A stretch of DNA of 64,000 nt, from the NCBI RefSeq assembly GCF_000174015.1, contig NZ_ACFE01000001.1, positions 186,001 through 250,000 on the forward strand, read 5' to 3'. The position numbers and the translations under genes are program-made. This document shows positions 26,905 through 35,617 of the stretch, one piece after another. The stretch's first letter is position 1; each line of letters begins with the position of its first letter. The notes under the pieces are model-generated. The model was given only the letters and a program-made list of their open reading frames with translations. It was not told the DNA's origin and did not search any database. The DNA is from Lancefieldella rimae ATCC 49626. GTDB lineage: Bacteria; Actinomycetota; Coriobacteriia; Coriobacteriales; Atopobiaceae.

Positions 26905-27450
26905 TTATATCTCCATGACCTCAGCGGTCTTGACCTTCAGAAGTCTTTCAATCTCTGCGACCGAATCGTCGGTGAGCTTTTGAATATGCTTTTTCTCGCG
27001 TGCCTGGTCATCTTCGGAGAGCTCTTCGTCACGCTCAATTTTGCCATTTATATCACGGCGGACATTTCTGATGGCAATACGCGCTTCTTCCGCCAAACCG
27101 GCACATTCTTTTGCAAGCTCACGGCGACGCTCTTCTGTAGGCATCGGGAATGGGAGGCGAATCGTGGCGCCATCGTTAGATGGTGTGATTCCCAAATCGG
27201 ATGCCTCAATGGCCTTCTCGATAGCTTTAAGCGAAGTCTTATCCCATGGCTCAATAACCAGCAGTGAGGCTTCCGGTACTTTTACTGCAGCAAGCTGCAT
27301 GATGGGCGTAGGCTGACCGTAATAATCAACTTTAATGGGATCAAGGGCATGCGGATTTGCTCGACCCGTACGCACGCGTGCGAAATTATTTTTGAGTGCC
27401 TCAATACCCTTATCCATTGAGGCTTTTGCTTTGTCAGTATAGACGCTCAT
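26905..27450 (-). CDS. frr: Ribosome recycling factor
   Basis: Splits post-termination ribosomes together with EF-G. The sequence ARVRTGRANPHALDPIKVDYYG, PIMQLAAVKVPE and the tail MPTEERRRELAKE are diagnostic; 181 aa is near the family length (185). It overlaps the pyrH stop by 1 bp (TAATG). The order pyrH-frr-uppS-cdsA-dxr is a classic bacterial cluster. Confidence 0.98.
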   Translation of the reverse strand: MSVYTDKAKASMDKGIEALKNNFARVRTGRANPHALDPIKVDYYGQPTPIMQLAAVKVPEASLLVIEPWDKTSLKAIEKAIEASDLGITPSNDGATIRLPFPMPTEERRRELAKECAGLAEEARIAIRNVRRDINGKIERDEELSEDDQAREKKHIQKLTDDSVAEIERLLKVKTAEVMEI

Positions 27451-28172
27451 TAGTCCTCCTCAATAACAGTTGTACCTACTTCTTTTCCGCAGATAGCATC
27501 ATGAAAAACACCCGTGGTTGCCATATCAAATACCACAATTGGCATCTTATTATCACGGCAAAGAGCAATTGCCGCTGCATCCATAACCTTAAGCTCTTTG
27601 GTCAAAACGTCCTTGTACGTTACGACGTCATATTTAACGGCATGAGAATTTGTCACCGGGTCACAGTCATATATGCCATCGACCTTGGTTGCCTTCATAA
27701 GAGCTTCCGCTCCTATTTCACATGCGCGAAGTGCAGCCGCAGTATCGGTTGTAAAGTAGGGATTACCGGTTCCTGCAGCAAAAATAACAATACGACCCTT
27801 TTCAAGATGGCGAATTGCCCGACGGCGAATATACGGTTCTGCAATCTGCGACATGGTAATGGCGCTCATGACACGGCAGTACATACCGTTTCTCTCAAAG
27901 CAATCTTGCAGGGAAAGTGCATTGATGACGGTCGCGAGCATGCCCATGTTGTCACCTTGAGCACGATCCATACCCGCAGCAGCCTGAGAGACGCCACGGA
28001 AAATGTTTCCGCCACCGACAACAACCGCAATCTGGACGCCTGACTCCCATACCGGCTTGATTTCTTTGGCAAGCTGTTCAGGAACAGAAGGGTCAATTCC
28101 AAAGTTCTGCTCGCCCATAAGAGCCTCACCAGAAAGCTTTAGAAGAACTCTCTTGTATTTGTATTCTGACAA
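27450..28172 (-). CDS. pyrH: UMP kinase
   Basis: Phosphorylates UMP to UDP in pyrimidine synthesis; hexameric amino acid kinase fold. Signatures: [62 protein letters not shown]. The start is most likely TTG at 28172, giving MSEYKYKRV (240 aa), since GGAGG lies 5 nt upstream; longer forms from ATG or GTG lack a ribosome site. The leader holds the imperfect repeats at 28235-28330. Confidence 0.96.
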   Translation of the reverse strand: MSEYKYKRVLLKLSGEALMGEQNFGIDPSVPEQLAKEIKPVWESGVQIAVVVGGGNIFRGVSQAAAGMDRAQGDNMGMLATVINALSLQDCFERNGMYCRVMSAITMSQIAEPYIRRRAIRHLEKGRIVIFAAGTGNPYFTTDTAAALRACEIGAEALMKATKVDGIYDCDPVTNSHAVKYDVVTYKDVLTKELKVMDAAAIALCRDNKMPIVVFDMATTGVFHDAICGKEVGTTVIEED

Positions 28173-28234
28173 GATTTCCTCCATCCACACGCAAACATCT
28201 AACCGTTCATTATTTTATCAGACGCTCTGTTTGG

Positions 28235-28330
28235 CATTCGTCTCAGACAGCCATTCCTTCGGTAAGCCTTCGTCCCAGACAAATTCGCCTCAGACAGCCA
28301 TTCTCCCAGTAAGCATTCGCCTCAGTAAGC
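28235..28330. repeat. Imperfect tandem repeats in the tsf-pyrH gap
   Basis: The segment TTCGTCTCAGACAGCCATTC (from about 28237) recurs with two changes from about 28284, with partial copies between and after them, and the block GTAAGC recurs three times. They lie between the tsf terminator and the pyrH start. Confidence 0.75.
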
Positions 28331-28344
28331 GCGAATGTGGTATA

Positions 28345-28380
28345 CAAAAAAGAGCCAACTGCAAGCAGCTGGCTCTTTTG
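28345..28380 (-). terminator. Rho-independent terminator after tsf
   Basis: AAAGAGCCAGCTGC and its complement GCAGTTGGCTCTTT (one mismatch) form a stem with a short loop, followed on minus by a T-run. It lies 17 bp after the tsf stop. Confidence 0.9.
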
Positions 28381-28396
28381 TCTACGACGATAATTT

Positions 28397-29266
28397 TTAC
28401 TCACCAAAAGAGAAGCGAACGAAGCTGACAACCTGAACGTTATCATCAACTTTCTTGGAAACAAGCTTTGCATATTCACCGATGGTCATATCCGGATCCT
28501 TTACAAAGGCCTGCTCGGTAAGGACGCTCTCCTTGTAGTACTTCTCAAGGCGACCCTGTGCCATGCGCTCCTGAATTGCCTCAGGCTTACCGGACTCGGC
28601 AGCCTGTGCCTTATAGATAGAAAGCTCATGCTCAACAATATCGGAAGGAACATCCTCACGACGTGCCGCAACAGGCGCAGCGGCTGCAACCTGCATGGCA
28701 ACATCATGGGCAAAATTCTTGAAGTCTGAAGAGTCGCGTGTTTCAGGCTTGTTAAACTCAAAAGTCACCAATGTGGCCAGCTTGCCACCAAGGTGAACGT
28801 AGCCGGCAAGGGCACCGGATTCAACCTGAGTGCGTGCAAAACGCAAAATGCGCATATTCTCACCGATGTTGTGGATCTTGTCGGTGAGAGCCTCCTGTAC
28901 CGTGCCCTCGCCAAACTTTGCCGCGAGAAGAGCGTCAACATCGGCAGGATCATTTTCAACAACAGCTTCGGCAAGCTCAGACGCAAAGCCGGTAAACTGC
29001 GGGTTGGTACCAACGAAGTCGGTCTCGCAGGAAAGCTCAAGAATTGCTCCCTTTGTACCATCAGGCGAGATAAACGTTGCAATTGTACCTTCATTAGTCT
29101 CGCGACCGGCACGCTTAACGGCCTTGGCGACACCCATAGTGCGAAGGATATCAACTGCCTTGTCGATATCGCCGTCTGCCTCAACAAGTGCCTTCTTGCA
29201 CTCCATCATAGGAGAACTCGTCATATCACGAAGCTGCTTGACAAGAGCTGCAGTAATTTGTGCCAT
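28397..29266 (-). CDS. tsf: Elongation factor Ts
   Basis: Nucleotide exchange factor for EF-Tu. The N-terminal UBA-like domain reads VKQLRDMTSSPMMECKKALVEADGDIDKAVDILR and the core has LSCETDFVGTNPQFTGFA. 289 aa. ATG 29266 has AAGGAGGGG. It follows rpsB, as in most bacteria, and ends at a strong terminator. Confidence 0.98.
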   Translation of the reverse strand: MAQITAALVKQLRDMTSSPMMECKKALVEADGDIDKAVDILRTMGVAKAVKRAGRETNEGTIATFISPDGTKGAILELSCETDFVGTNPQFTGFASELAEAVVENDPADVDALLAAKFGEGTVQEALTDKIHNIGENMRILRFARTQVESGALAGYVHLGGKLATLVTFEFNKPETRDSSDFKNFAHDVAMQVAAAAPVAARREDVPSDIVEHELSIYKAQAAESGKPEAIQERMAQGRLEKYYKESVLTEQAFVKDPDMTIGEYAKLVSKKVDDNVQVVSFVRFSFGE

Positions 29267-29336
29267 GTCCCCTCCTTAGGGGTCGTAGGAATACCTGTCT
29301 TAGAACTTATGAAGCGCTTATGCGCTCTGCGTAGCC

Positions 29337-30092
29337 TTACTCAGCCTCAGGTGCTGCTGGCGCCTCGTCTGCCTGAGGAGCAGCCATTTCTTCCGCTGAA
29401 ATCTGCTCTTTGCCACTGCCGGCAAGAATTGCGTCTGCGGCAAGCTCGCACATCAGCGAAATGGAACGGATGGCGTCGTCGTTTGCGGGAATACCGTAGT
29501 CAACCACATCAGGATCGGAGTTTGTATCGAGAAGCGAAACCACGGGAATGTGAAGGCGATTGGCCTCACGAATGGCATTCTCTTCTCGCTTGGAATCAAT
29601 TACAAAAAGTGCGTCCGGAAGCTTGTTCATATCACGAACGCCGCCGAGGTTAAGCTTGAGCTTTGCGAGCTCCTTGTTGCGAAGAGCCTGCTCCTTTTTA
29701 GGAAGCGCCTCCATGCGACCATCCTCAACCATAGCCTCAAGCTCTTCCATACGCTGGATTCGTGAGCGCATGGTAACAAAGTTGGTCAACATACCGCCGA
29801 GCCAGCGCTGGTCAATATAGGGGGCATTTGCACGCTTTGCCTGTGTTGCGACGGGCTCTTGAGCCTGCTTTTTAGTTCCGACAAACAAAATGGTTCCGCC
29901 TTTTGAGGCAAGATCTTTAAGGAACGTGTACGCCTTGTCGGCACCCAGCATAGTCTGCTTAAGGTCAATAATGTAGATACCATTGCGATCGCCAAAGATA
30001 TAGGGCTTCATCTTAGGGTTCCAGCGACGAGTCTGGTGACCATAGTGGCAACCAGCATCAAGCAGTGTCTGGATAGTAATCTTTGCAGCCAT
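29337..30092 (-). CDS. rpsB: Ribosomal protein S2
   Basis: Small-subunit protein. Signatures: LLDAGCHYGHQTRRWNPKMKPY, FVGTKKQAQEP, YIDQRWLGGMLTNF, and DTNSDPDVVDYGIPANDDAIRS near the C-terminus, followed by a short Glu/Ala-rich tail. 251 aa. AGGAGG lies 6 nt before ATG 30092. It heads the rpsB-tsf operon; the 170-bp leader may carry autoregulation by S2. Confidence 0.98.
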   Translation of the reverse strand: MAAKITIQTLLDAGCHYGHQTRRWNPKMKPYIFGDRNGIYIIDLKQTMLGADKAYTFLKDLASKGGTILFVGTKKQAQEPVATQAKRANAPYIDQRWLGGMLTNFVTMRSRIQRMEELEAMVEDGRMEALPKKEQALRNKELAKLKLNLGGVRDMNKLPDALFVIDSKREENAIREANRLHIPVVSLLDTNSDPDVVDYGIPANDDAIRSISLMCELAADAILAGSGKEQISAEEMAAPQADEAPAAPEAE

Positions 30093-30264
30093 AGATAACC
30101 TCCTGGTTTAACCTCCGCACGAGGTCGGCCTTATCAAATCCACTCACAGTCTGGCTCGAACTCTGAGCACCACGGATGATAAGTAGTCGTGCGTGTGTGA
30201 TTGTGCCGCTTGGTAGCGACAGACCGTGCATTTACACAGCCGGGCGATAGTATACCACGACCCG
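30093..30264 (-). promoter_or_regulatory. rpsB leader region
   Basis: Non-coding stretch between xerC and rpsB. On minus it has a possible -10 TATACT near 30246-30251 and a small hairpin ACCTC-GTGCG-GAGGT just before the ribosome site, which could pair with a Shine-Dalgarno-like GGAGG. Ribosomal protein operons are often controlled by such leaders; that is inference here. Confidence 0.4.
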
Positions 30265-31212
30265 CTACAATTCCGAGCGCGGATGAGCTTGTTTTGCAGC
30301 ATCTTTGAGTCTCTCTATCGAGAGATGCGTATAAATTTGAGTTGTCGAAAGACTCTGGTGTCCGAGAAGCTCTTGTACAACACGCAAATCGGCTCCACCA
30401 CTCAGCAGTTCTGTTGCAAATGTATGTCTCATTGCATGAGGCGTGAGCATTGGATCAAGGCCTGCCTTCTTCACGTAAGTCTCAAACATTTTACGCAAAA
30501 CATCGGCGCTCATGCGATGTCCTCTTATGGAGACAAAAAGAGCTTTCTCTTCTCTTGGATTTCGCAACGATTTTCTCCCCTTTCCAATAAGCTGAGATCG
30601 AGCTCCATACATATATGCCTCAAGCCAATCGCGTGCCGTTTTGTAGAGAGGAACGTCTCGCTCCTTAGATCCCTTGCCAAAAAGCCTTACCACACCTTGG
30701 CTCATGTCTACATCTTCTCTGTCTAAATGAGATATCTCTGAGATTCGAGCCCCGGTAGCGTACATACATTCAAGAATTGCTCTGTCTCGAAGTCCTACGG
30801 CAGTATCGGTATCGCACGACAATAACAGCTTTTGAACATCTTCATCCGACATGGTTTGCGGAAGTCGGCGAGAAGTACGTGGGCTGGTAAGAATTAAAGA
30901 AGGGTCCACTTCAAGATATTTCTCTTTATTGAGCCACTTGTAAAATCCCCGTAAAGCCGAGAGATGCCTATTGAGTGTACGCGCTGAATAACGTGCCTGG
31001 TCAAGATAGGACAAATACGCGCGAAGACTTCTGTGCGTGGCTTGCAGAGGATCAAGCTCTTCTCGCTTGCACCATGATATATATGAAGCTAAATCTACAG
31101 AATATGCCCTGGTTGTGTTATCGGATAAGTTTCTTACCGTTCTCAGATACGCAATGAACTCATCAACATATGAGTTTGCGGGCGAATTGTCAGAGGTTTG
31201 TGACAAGAGCAT
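30265..31212 (-). CDS. Tyrosine recombinase XerC/XerD
   Basis: Resolves chromosome dimers at dif together with a partner and FtsK (encoded at 59-61.7 kb). The N-terminal SAM-like core-binding domain is seen (YVDEFIAYLRTVRNLSDNTTRAY). The catalytic residues are Arg in TGARISE, Lys in GKGSKERDVP, HxxR in TPHAMRHTFA, His in LLGHQSLSTTQ and Tyr in IYTHL. The start is unsure among GTG 31215, ATG 31212 and TTG 31206, the last with the best-spaced AGAAGG. It overlaps trmFO. The context (trmFO, dprA, comM) fits a housekeeping Xer enzyme, not a phage integrase. Confidence 0.94.
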   Translation of the reverse strand: MLLSQTSDNSPANSYVDEFIAYLRTVRNLSDNTTRAYSVDLASYISWCKREELDPLQATHRSLRAYLSYLDQARYSARTLNRHLSALRGFYKWLNKEKYLEVDPSLILTSPRTSRRLPQTMSDEDVQKLLLSCDTDTAVGLRDRAILECMYATGARISEISHLDREDVDMSQGVVRLFGKGSKERDVPLYKTARDWLEAYMYGARSQLIGKGRKSLRNPREEKALFVSIRGHRMSADVLRKMFETYVKKAGLDPMLTPHAMRHTFATELLSGGADLRVVQELLGHQSLSTTQIYTHLSIERLKDAAKQAHPRSEL

Positions 31213-32539
31213 CACCTTCTAGTACAAAAATATCATGACGTGTACTGAGGTACTCATCAAAGTCTCTCTGTGCTCGTTGCGTCATACGCCGACGTCGCTC
31301 ATCCTTCTTTTTTATTTCTTCGTCCAAAGGCGGGAAAAGCCCAAAATTCACGTGCATGGGTTGATATTCTTTGGTATTGGGATCTGTGGCATACGAGACA
31401 AGAGAACCAAGCGCACCGGTTTTTGGCAAACAAATCTCAGGCGCGGCGATAAGGTCAGCATAGGTATTAAGCGCCGCAAGCAACCCCGATGCGATTGCCT
31501 CGACATAGCCCTCCGTACCGGTAAGTTGTCCGGCAAGTCGTATGTGGGTATGGGGAATTGCAAATGAAGGAGTAAGGGCATGGGGTGCATCTACAAAAGA
31601 ATTTCTATGCATAACACCATAGCGCAAAAACTCTGCCTCCCCCAGACCGGGAATCATCGAAAAAACTCGCCGTTGCTCACCCCATACGAGGTTGGTCTGA
31701 AAACCAACCAGATTATATGCCGTAGCATCCGCATTCTCAGCACGAAGCTGAACAGCAGCCCACGGACGCCGTCCATCTCTTGGATCGGTAAGCCCTACGG
31801 GTTTAAGCGCACCAAAACGAAGTGAATCTACTCCGGTACGCGCCACCTCCTCAATGGGTTGACATGCTTGAAAAAGATCCCTTTGCTCAAACTCATGCGA
31901 AACCACACGACATGCAGCCAAAAGCTCTTGAATAAACATCCCATATTCGTCCTTATTCAAAGGGCAATTGAGATAGTCGCCTTTCTCGCCTTCGCTGTAT
32001 CGTGATTGCGCAAACACAATAGAACGATCAATGCTATCGGCAGCGATGATCGGTGCCGCCGCATCATAAAACGACATGCGATGAGTGCCAAGACGCTGAG
32101 AAATTGCGTCGTAGAGACTATCCGAGCAAAGGGGGCCAGCAGCAATTACGCAAGGTTCCGCTGGTATTTCCACCGCTTCCCTACGCTCGACTCTGATGAG
32201 CGGATTCGATGAAATAGCAGCAGTTACCATGGAAGAAAATTTTTCTCTGTCTACCGCTAACGCTCCGCCGGCAGGAACCGCAGTGTCTTGTGCAAATTGC
32301 AGAAGAAAACTTTTCATTCCGGCTAATTCCCTTTTCAGAATGCCTGCGGCGCTCTCCTCCTTTGTTGACTTCAGTGAATTTGAGCAGACGAGCTCCGCAA
32401 AATTACTTGTATGGTGCGCCGGCGATTGTTTGGTAGGCCTTTGTTCTATAAGCAAGACCTCTATGCCTCGAGCCGCAAGCTGAAGCGCGCACTCGCTGCC
32501 CGCAAGACCTGCTCCTATAACGGTTACTTGTTTTTTCAT
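31190..32539 (-). CDS. trmFO: Methylenetetrahydrofolate-tRNA-(uracil-54-C5)-methyltransferase
   Basis: FAD- and folate-dependent enzyme that makes ribothymidine-54 in tRNA, the Gram-positive alternative to TrmA. The FAD motif VIGAGLAGSECA opens the protein, followed by NFAELVCSNSLKS with the catalytic Cys, PAGGALAVDREKF, and the C-terminal GYVEAIASGLLAALN. 449 aa is normal. AAGGA precedes ATG 32539. xerC-trmFO-dprA is a common order in Gram-positive genomes. Confidence 0.97.
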   Translation of the reverse strand: MKKQVTVIGAGLAGSECALQLAARGIEVLLIEQRPTKQSPAHHTSNFAELVCSNSLKSTKEESAAGILKRELAGMKSFLLQFAQDTAVPAGGALAVDREKFSSMVTAAISSNPLIRVERREAVEIPAEPCVIAAGPLCSDSLYDAISQRLGTHRMSFYDAAAPIIAADSIDRSIVFAQSRYSEGEKGDYLNCPLNKDEYGMFIQELLAACRVVSHEFEQRDLFQACQPIEEVARTGVDSLRFGALKPVGLTDPRDGRRPWAAVQLRAENADATAYNLVGFQTNLVWGEQRRVFSMIPGLGEAEFLRYGVMHRNSFVDAPHALTPSFAIPHTHIRLAGQLTGTEGYVEAIASGLLAALNTYADLIAAPEICLPKTGALGSLVSYATDPNTKEYQPMHVNFGLFPPLDEEIKKKDERRRRMTQRAQRDFDEYLSTRHDIFVLEGDALVTNL

Positions 32540-32547
32540 ACTATCCT

Positions 32548-33447
32548 TCAGGTACGCATTTTTGGTTTGTCTACTAATCCTAAATGATACTCGCGCGTTG
32601 GGGTATAGCGACCGTCGGGCAACCTTTGAATGATTCCGGATGCTTCAAAGTCTGTCAGAGTTCTCATGAGGGTCAACACATCCTCCCCTAATCTCATAGC
32701 CAATTCCTCTGGCCTGCTCGGTGAAGCGAGAAGTGCGGAAATAATGCGACTTTTAGGCGAAGTTTGGTCTTTTTGCGCCCGAGCAACGGTTCCAAAATCG
32801 AGAGCAAGAGACACGGCAAGTGAACTCTCGTCTGAAATAATTCTTGCTCCTTCAGAAATAAGTCGATTGGTTCCTGCTGAGGTGGGAGAAAAAATTGATC
32901 CTGGAATTGCATACAGTGCTCTGCCTAAATCTATTGCGGCTTCCGCCGTTGTCATAGTTCCTGAGCGAATGCCCGCCTCTGTCACAACAAGAACAGATCC
33001 AAGTGCTGCAATAATGGCGTTTCTTCTTGGAAAGGCAAAACGACGAGGCGGGGTTTTCCACGGATCCAAGGACAGAACCACCCCTTGTTCTTGAGCGGCT
33101 AAAATAAGGGGTTCTGAAGAGCGCGGATAGATAACGTCAGCACCACATCCAAGTACTACAATTGTCTTTCCTCCCGCTGACAGAGCGCTCATTCCTGCTG
33201 CAAAATCACAACCCATAGCGCCTCCGGAAACAACGGTAACACCACAATCCACCGCAACTCTCGCCGTCATTTCTGCAATGGCAATTCCATAGGGAGTTGC
33301 CCTGCGCGCTCCAATCACTGAAAGCATCGGAGCTGAGAGTAACGTTGGATCGCCTATGCCATATAAAACTCTCGGTGGAGAATGTAGGTCTTCAAGACAT
33401 TTTGGATAGTAGTCATCTCCGCGTGTAAGTATCCATCTCTCTGCCAT
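32548..33447 (-). CDS. dprA: DNA processing protein DprA
   Basis: Binds incoming single-stranded DNA and loads RecA during natural transformation. The Rossmann-like core has VIGARRATPYG, VVSGGAMGCDFAA, VLGCGADVIYPR, FPRRNAIIAAL and EAGIRSGTMTTAEAA (about residues 40-190). A winged-helix C-terminal domain follows (IISALLASPSRPEELAMRLG). 299 aa. It lies 8 bp after comM and in one operon with yraN and comM, headed by the 11-bp repeat array at 35444. Confidence 0.97.
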   Translation of the reverse strand: MAERWILTRGDDYYPKCLEDLHSPPRVLYGIGDPTLLSAPMLSVIGARRATPYGIAIAEMTARVAVDCGVTVVSGGAMGCDFAAGMSALSAGGKTIVVLGCGADVIYPRSSEPLILAAQEQGVVLSLDPWKTPPRRFAFPRRNAIIAALGSVLVVTEAGIRSGTMTTAEAAIDLGRALYAIPGSIFSPTSAGTNRLISEGARIISDESSLAVSLALDFGTVARAQKDQTSPKSRIISALLASPSRPEELAMRLGEDVLTLMRTLTDFEASGIIQRLPDGRYTPTREYHLGLVDKPKMRT

Positions 33448-33454
33448 ATATCCA

Positions 33455-34942
33455 CTACCTTAAAATCCGTGAACGAAATGCTACCGCTTCGCTCAGATCG
33501 TCTTTTGTTACAAGCTCATGGTGCTCAAGATCAGCCACCGTTCGCGCAACGCGAGAAACCCTGGCAATTGATCTGCCTCCTAAAGACAGACCTCTGGCAT
33601 AACGCTCAAAAAGCCGTTGAGCTCCTTCTTCAAACACAGCGCGTTGATCTCCTTTGGATTGTTGTTCTTCTCGCCAACGCCGATACTCGCGACCTGATAT
33701 CACCAGCTGCCTCATCTCTTTTGAAGTAAGACCTCTATCTCCTTCAATAACTTTGGTTGACGAAGGCCTCACAACATCGCACACAATATCTATCCGATCC
33801 ATAAGCGGACCCCCTATTTTTGACTGATATGTATCAATGCGTGCCGGAGTGCAAGTACAAAGATGGTCCGGGTCGCCGCAAAAACCGCAGGGACAAGGGT
33901 TAGCTGCAGCCAATAATTGAAAATCACAAGGAAATGTATATAAACCATCAACGCGTACGAGCCGGACCTTCTTGTCCTCTAACGGCTGACGCAAAGCCTG
34001 CAGCGTATTGGTTGCAAACTCCGGCAGCTCATCGAGAAATAAGACACCCTTGTGCGCAAGTGATACCTCCCCTGGTAAAACAGGTCTTCCTCCTCCAATG
34101 AGGCCACCCAAAGATATTGAGTGATGCGGAGCTCTAAATGGCCTCATACCATGAGCCAGTAATTTTGAAGACTCACCGGCTACTGAATGTATAAGAAGCG
34201 CTTCTTGTAATTCGTCTTGTGCAAGTTTTGGAAGAATCGATAAGAACCGCCGTGCAAGCATGGTTTTTCCTGAACCCGGTGGCCCAACCATCAACATGCC
34301 ATGCGATCCAATCGCAGCAAGAACAAGCGCTCGCTTAGCAAGTTCTTGATCGATAACGTCTCCAAATTCAAGATCTTTTCCACAGCTTTCAGAAATCTTC
34401 GGATTTCTCATGCCTCTTTGGCAATATCGTTGTAGTTTGACGTGCATACATAGGTCACGTAAAGATTGGATGGCATAGACGTGTTCTGTATGTATGCCGG
34501 CTAACTCACTTTTATCGGAGATAACCAAATTATTTTGTAAATCATGGGCAAGTGTGGCGTATGCGATTGTCCCTCTTACAGGAGAAACATCACCGTTAAG
34601 CGTAAGCTCTCCAACAAAAATGTTATCTCGAAGAATCTCTTCAGAAAGCTGACCTGTAGCAACAAGAATTGCAACGGCCATAGGCAGATCAAATCCTGAG
34701 CCGGTCTTTCTCATATCAGCCGGCGAAAGGTTTATGGTAATGTGTCGTCGAGGAATGGCAAAACCGCAGGCATTGATGGCACACCTTACCCGAGAACGCG
34801 CCTCAAGAACCGCTGAGTCCGGCATTCCTACCACAGTTACGCCAGGGATACCTCCCGCAACGCTTGCCTCTACGTTTATCGGAACAGACTCAATTCCTCT
34901 AATCGTTGCAGTTCTCACGCAAACCACTTTTGAACTAGACAT
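33455..34942 (-). CDS. comM: AAA+ helicase ComM (YifB family, Mg-chelatase-like)
   Basis: Hexameric helicase that drives branch migration in natural transformation of several bacteria. N-terminal Lon-S5-like domain (about 5-170: NVEASVAGGIPGVTVVGMPD, NLSPADMRKTGSGFDLPMA), AAA+ Walker A GPPGSGKTML, Walker B VLFLDELPEF, a cysteine-rich element NPCPCGFCGDPDHLCTC, and the C-terminal Mg-chelatase domain. ATG 34942 (495 aa) overlaps the yraN stop by 8 bp; ATG 34948 is also possible. A GGCGAGAAG site lies in the REEQ codons. Its role in competence in this organism is inferred from homologues. Confidence 0.95.
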   Translation of the reverse strand: MSSSKVVCVRTATIRGIESVPINVEASVAGGIPGVTVVGMPDSAVLEARSRVRCAINACGFAIPRRHITINLSPADMRKTGSGFDLPMAVAILVATGQLSEEILRDNIFVGELTLNGDVSPVRGTIAYATLAHDLQNNLVISDKSELAGIHTEHVYAIQSLRDLCMHVKLQRYCQRGMRNPKISESCGKDLEFGDVIDQELAKRALVLAAIGSHGMLMVGPPGSGKTMLARRFLSILPKLAQDELQEALLIHSVAGESSKLLAHGMRPFRAPHHSISLGGLIGGGRPVLPGEVSLAHKGVLFLDELPEFATNTLQALRQPLEDKKVRLVRVDGLYTFPCDFQLLAAANPCPCGFCGDPDHLCTCTPARIDTYQSKIGGPLMDRIDIVCDVVRPSSTKVIEGDRGLTSKEMRQLVISGREYRRWREEQQSKGDQRAVFEEGAQRLFERYARGLSLGGRSIARVSRVARTVADLEHHELVTKDDLSEAVAFRSRILR

Positions 34943-35399
34943 TTTCATCCCAGCTAAAAGCACCAATGAGGTGTCTGAGACTTGCATTGTGTTCAGCAAC
35001 AAGATTGATAGCAATCACATCGAAACGGATCATACTCACTTGTCCATGAAACGCAAGGTAGAGCAGAGCCATCTTTCTATACATTCGTTGTTTTTGCGCG
35101 GTAACGGCTAATTCAGGCATGAGATTTGCATCTACTTGAAGCATCCTTCGAGTCTTTACTTCAACCATGACATACACATCACCATCTTGAGCAATAATAT
35201 CTGCTTCTCCGCCGCCCTTGCACCTCCAGTTCCTCTGTATGATTTTGTAGCCGCGCTCGGCAAGATAATCGGCTGCAAGTTGCTCTCCCATTGCTCCTAT
35301 TTCCCTTCGGGAACATTCAGATAGCAGCCTTTTGGATAATACAGACTCATTACCTGTAGCGCCGTTAGGCTCTTTTTTACTTTTCCCCATACCGTTCAT
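34935..35399 (-). CDS. yraN: YraN/UPF0102 family nuclease-like protein
   Basis: A 154-aa protein with the restriction-endonuclease-like core GEQLAADYLAERGYKIIQRN, GEADIIAQDGD and EVKTR, the usual UPF0102 motifs. The function is not settled in any organism, but the gene commonly neighbours rnhB, comM and dprA. ATG 35399 has AAGGAG 5 nt upstream and is clearly the best start; the frame is open for 12 more codons. It is the first gene of yraN-comM-dprA and sits 45 bp behind the repeat array. Confidence 0.92.
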   Translation of the reverse strand: MNGMGKSKKEPNGATGNESVLSKRLLSECSRREIGAMGEQLAADYLAERGYKIIQRNWRCKGGGEADIIAQDGDVYVMVEVKTRRMLQVDANLMPELAVTAQKQRMYRKMALLYLAFHGQVSMIRFDVIAINLVAEHNASLRHLIGAFSWDENV

Positions 35400-35443
35400 G
35401 AGCTCTCCTTCTACCTCTTCTGGAAGAGCAATCATGACAGGTG

Positions 35444-35484
35444 TATCTGACAGATATCTGACCGCTATCTGACTGATATCTGAC
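35444..35484. promoter_or_regulatory. Array of four TATCTGAC direct repeats, 11-bp period, upstream of yraN-comM-dprA
   Basis: TATCTGAC occurs perfectly at 35444, 35455, 35466 and 35477, each followed by three variable bases. The period equals one helical turn, so a protein would contact one face of the DNA. On the gene strand it reads GTCAGATA. The array ends 45 bp before the yraN start. A weak -10 (CATGAT, 35431-35436) lies just behind it and there is no good -35, as expected of an activator-dependent promoter. A similar array precedes recA. Confidence 0.85.
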
Positions 35485-35617
35485 AGATGTTTTCAACATA
35501 AAAAACTTTGATATCAAATTTTGAAGAGTTGTGAACAATCGCTGTACATACGGCTTAAAAATTCCAATGCACCTACACCAACACGCACGAGTAATTAAGT
35601 ACTTGATTTAATACCCA

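Noticed and set aside
30265-31212. Phage or island integrase
   Set aside because: The protein has the size and full catalytic set of Xer recombinases and lies beside trmFO and dprA, the normal housekeeping place; no phage genes are nearby.
35444-35484. LexA box explanation for the TATCTGAC array
   Set aside because: The units are direct, not palindromic, and do not match GAAC-N4-GTTC; LexA sites at recA lie elsewhere.
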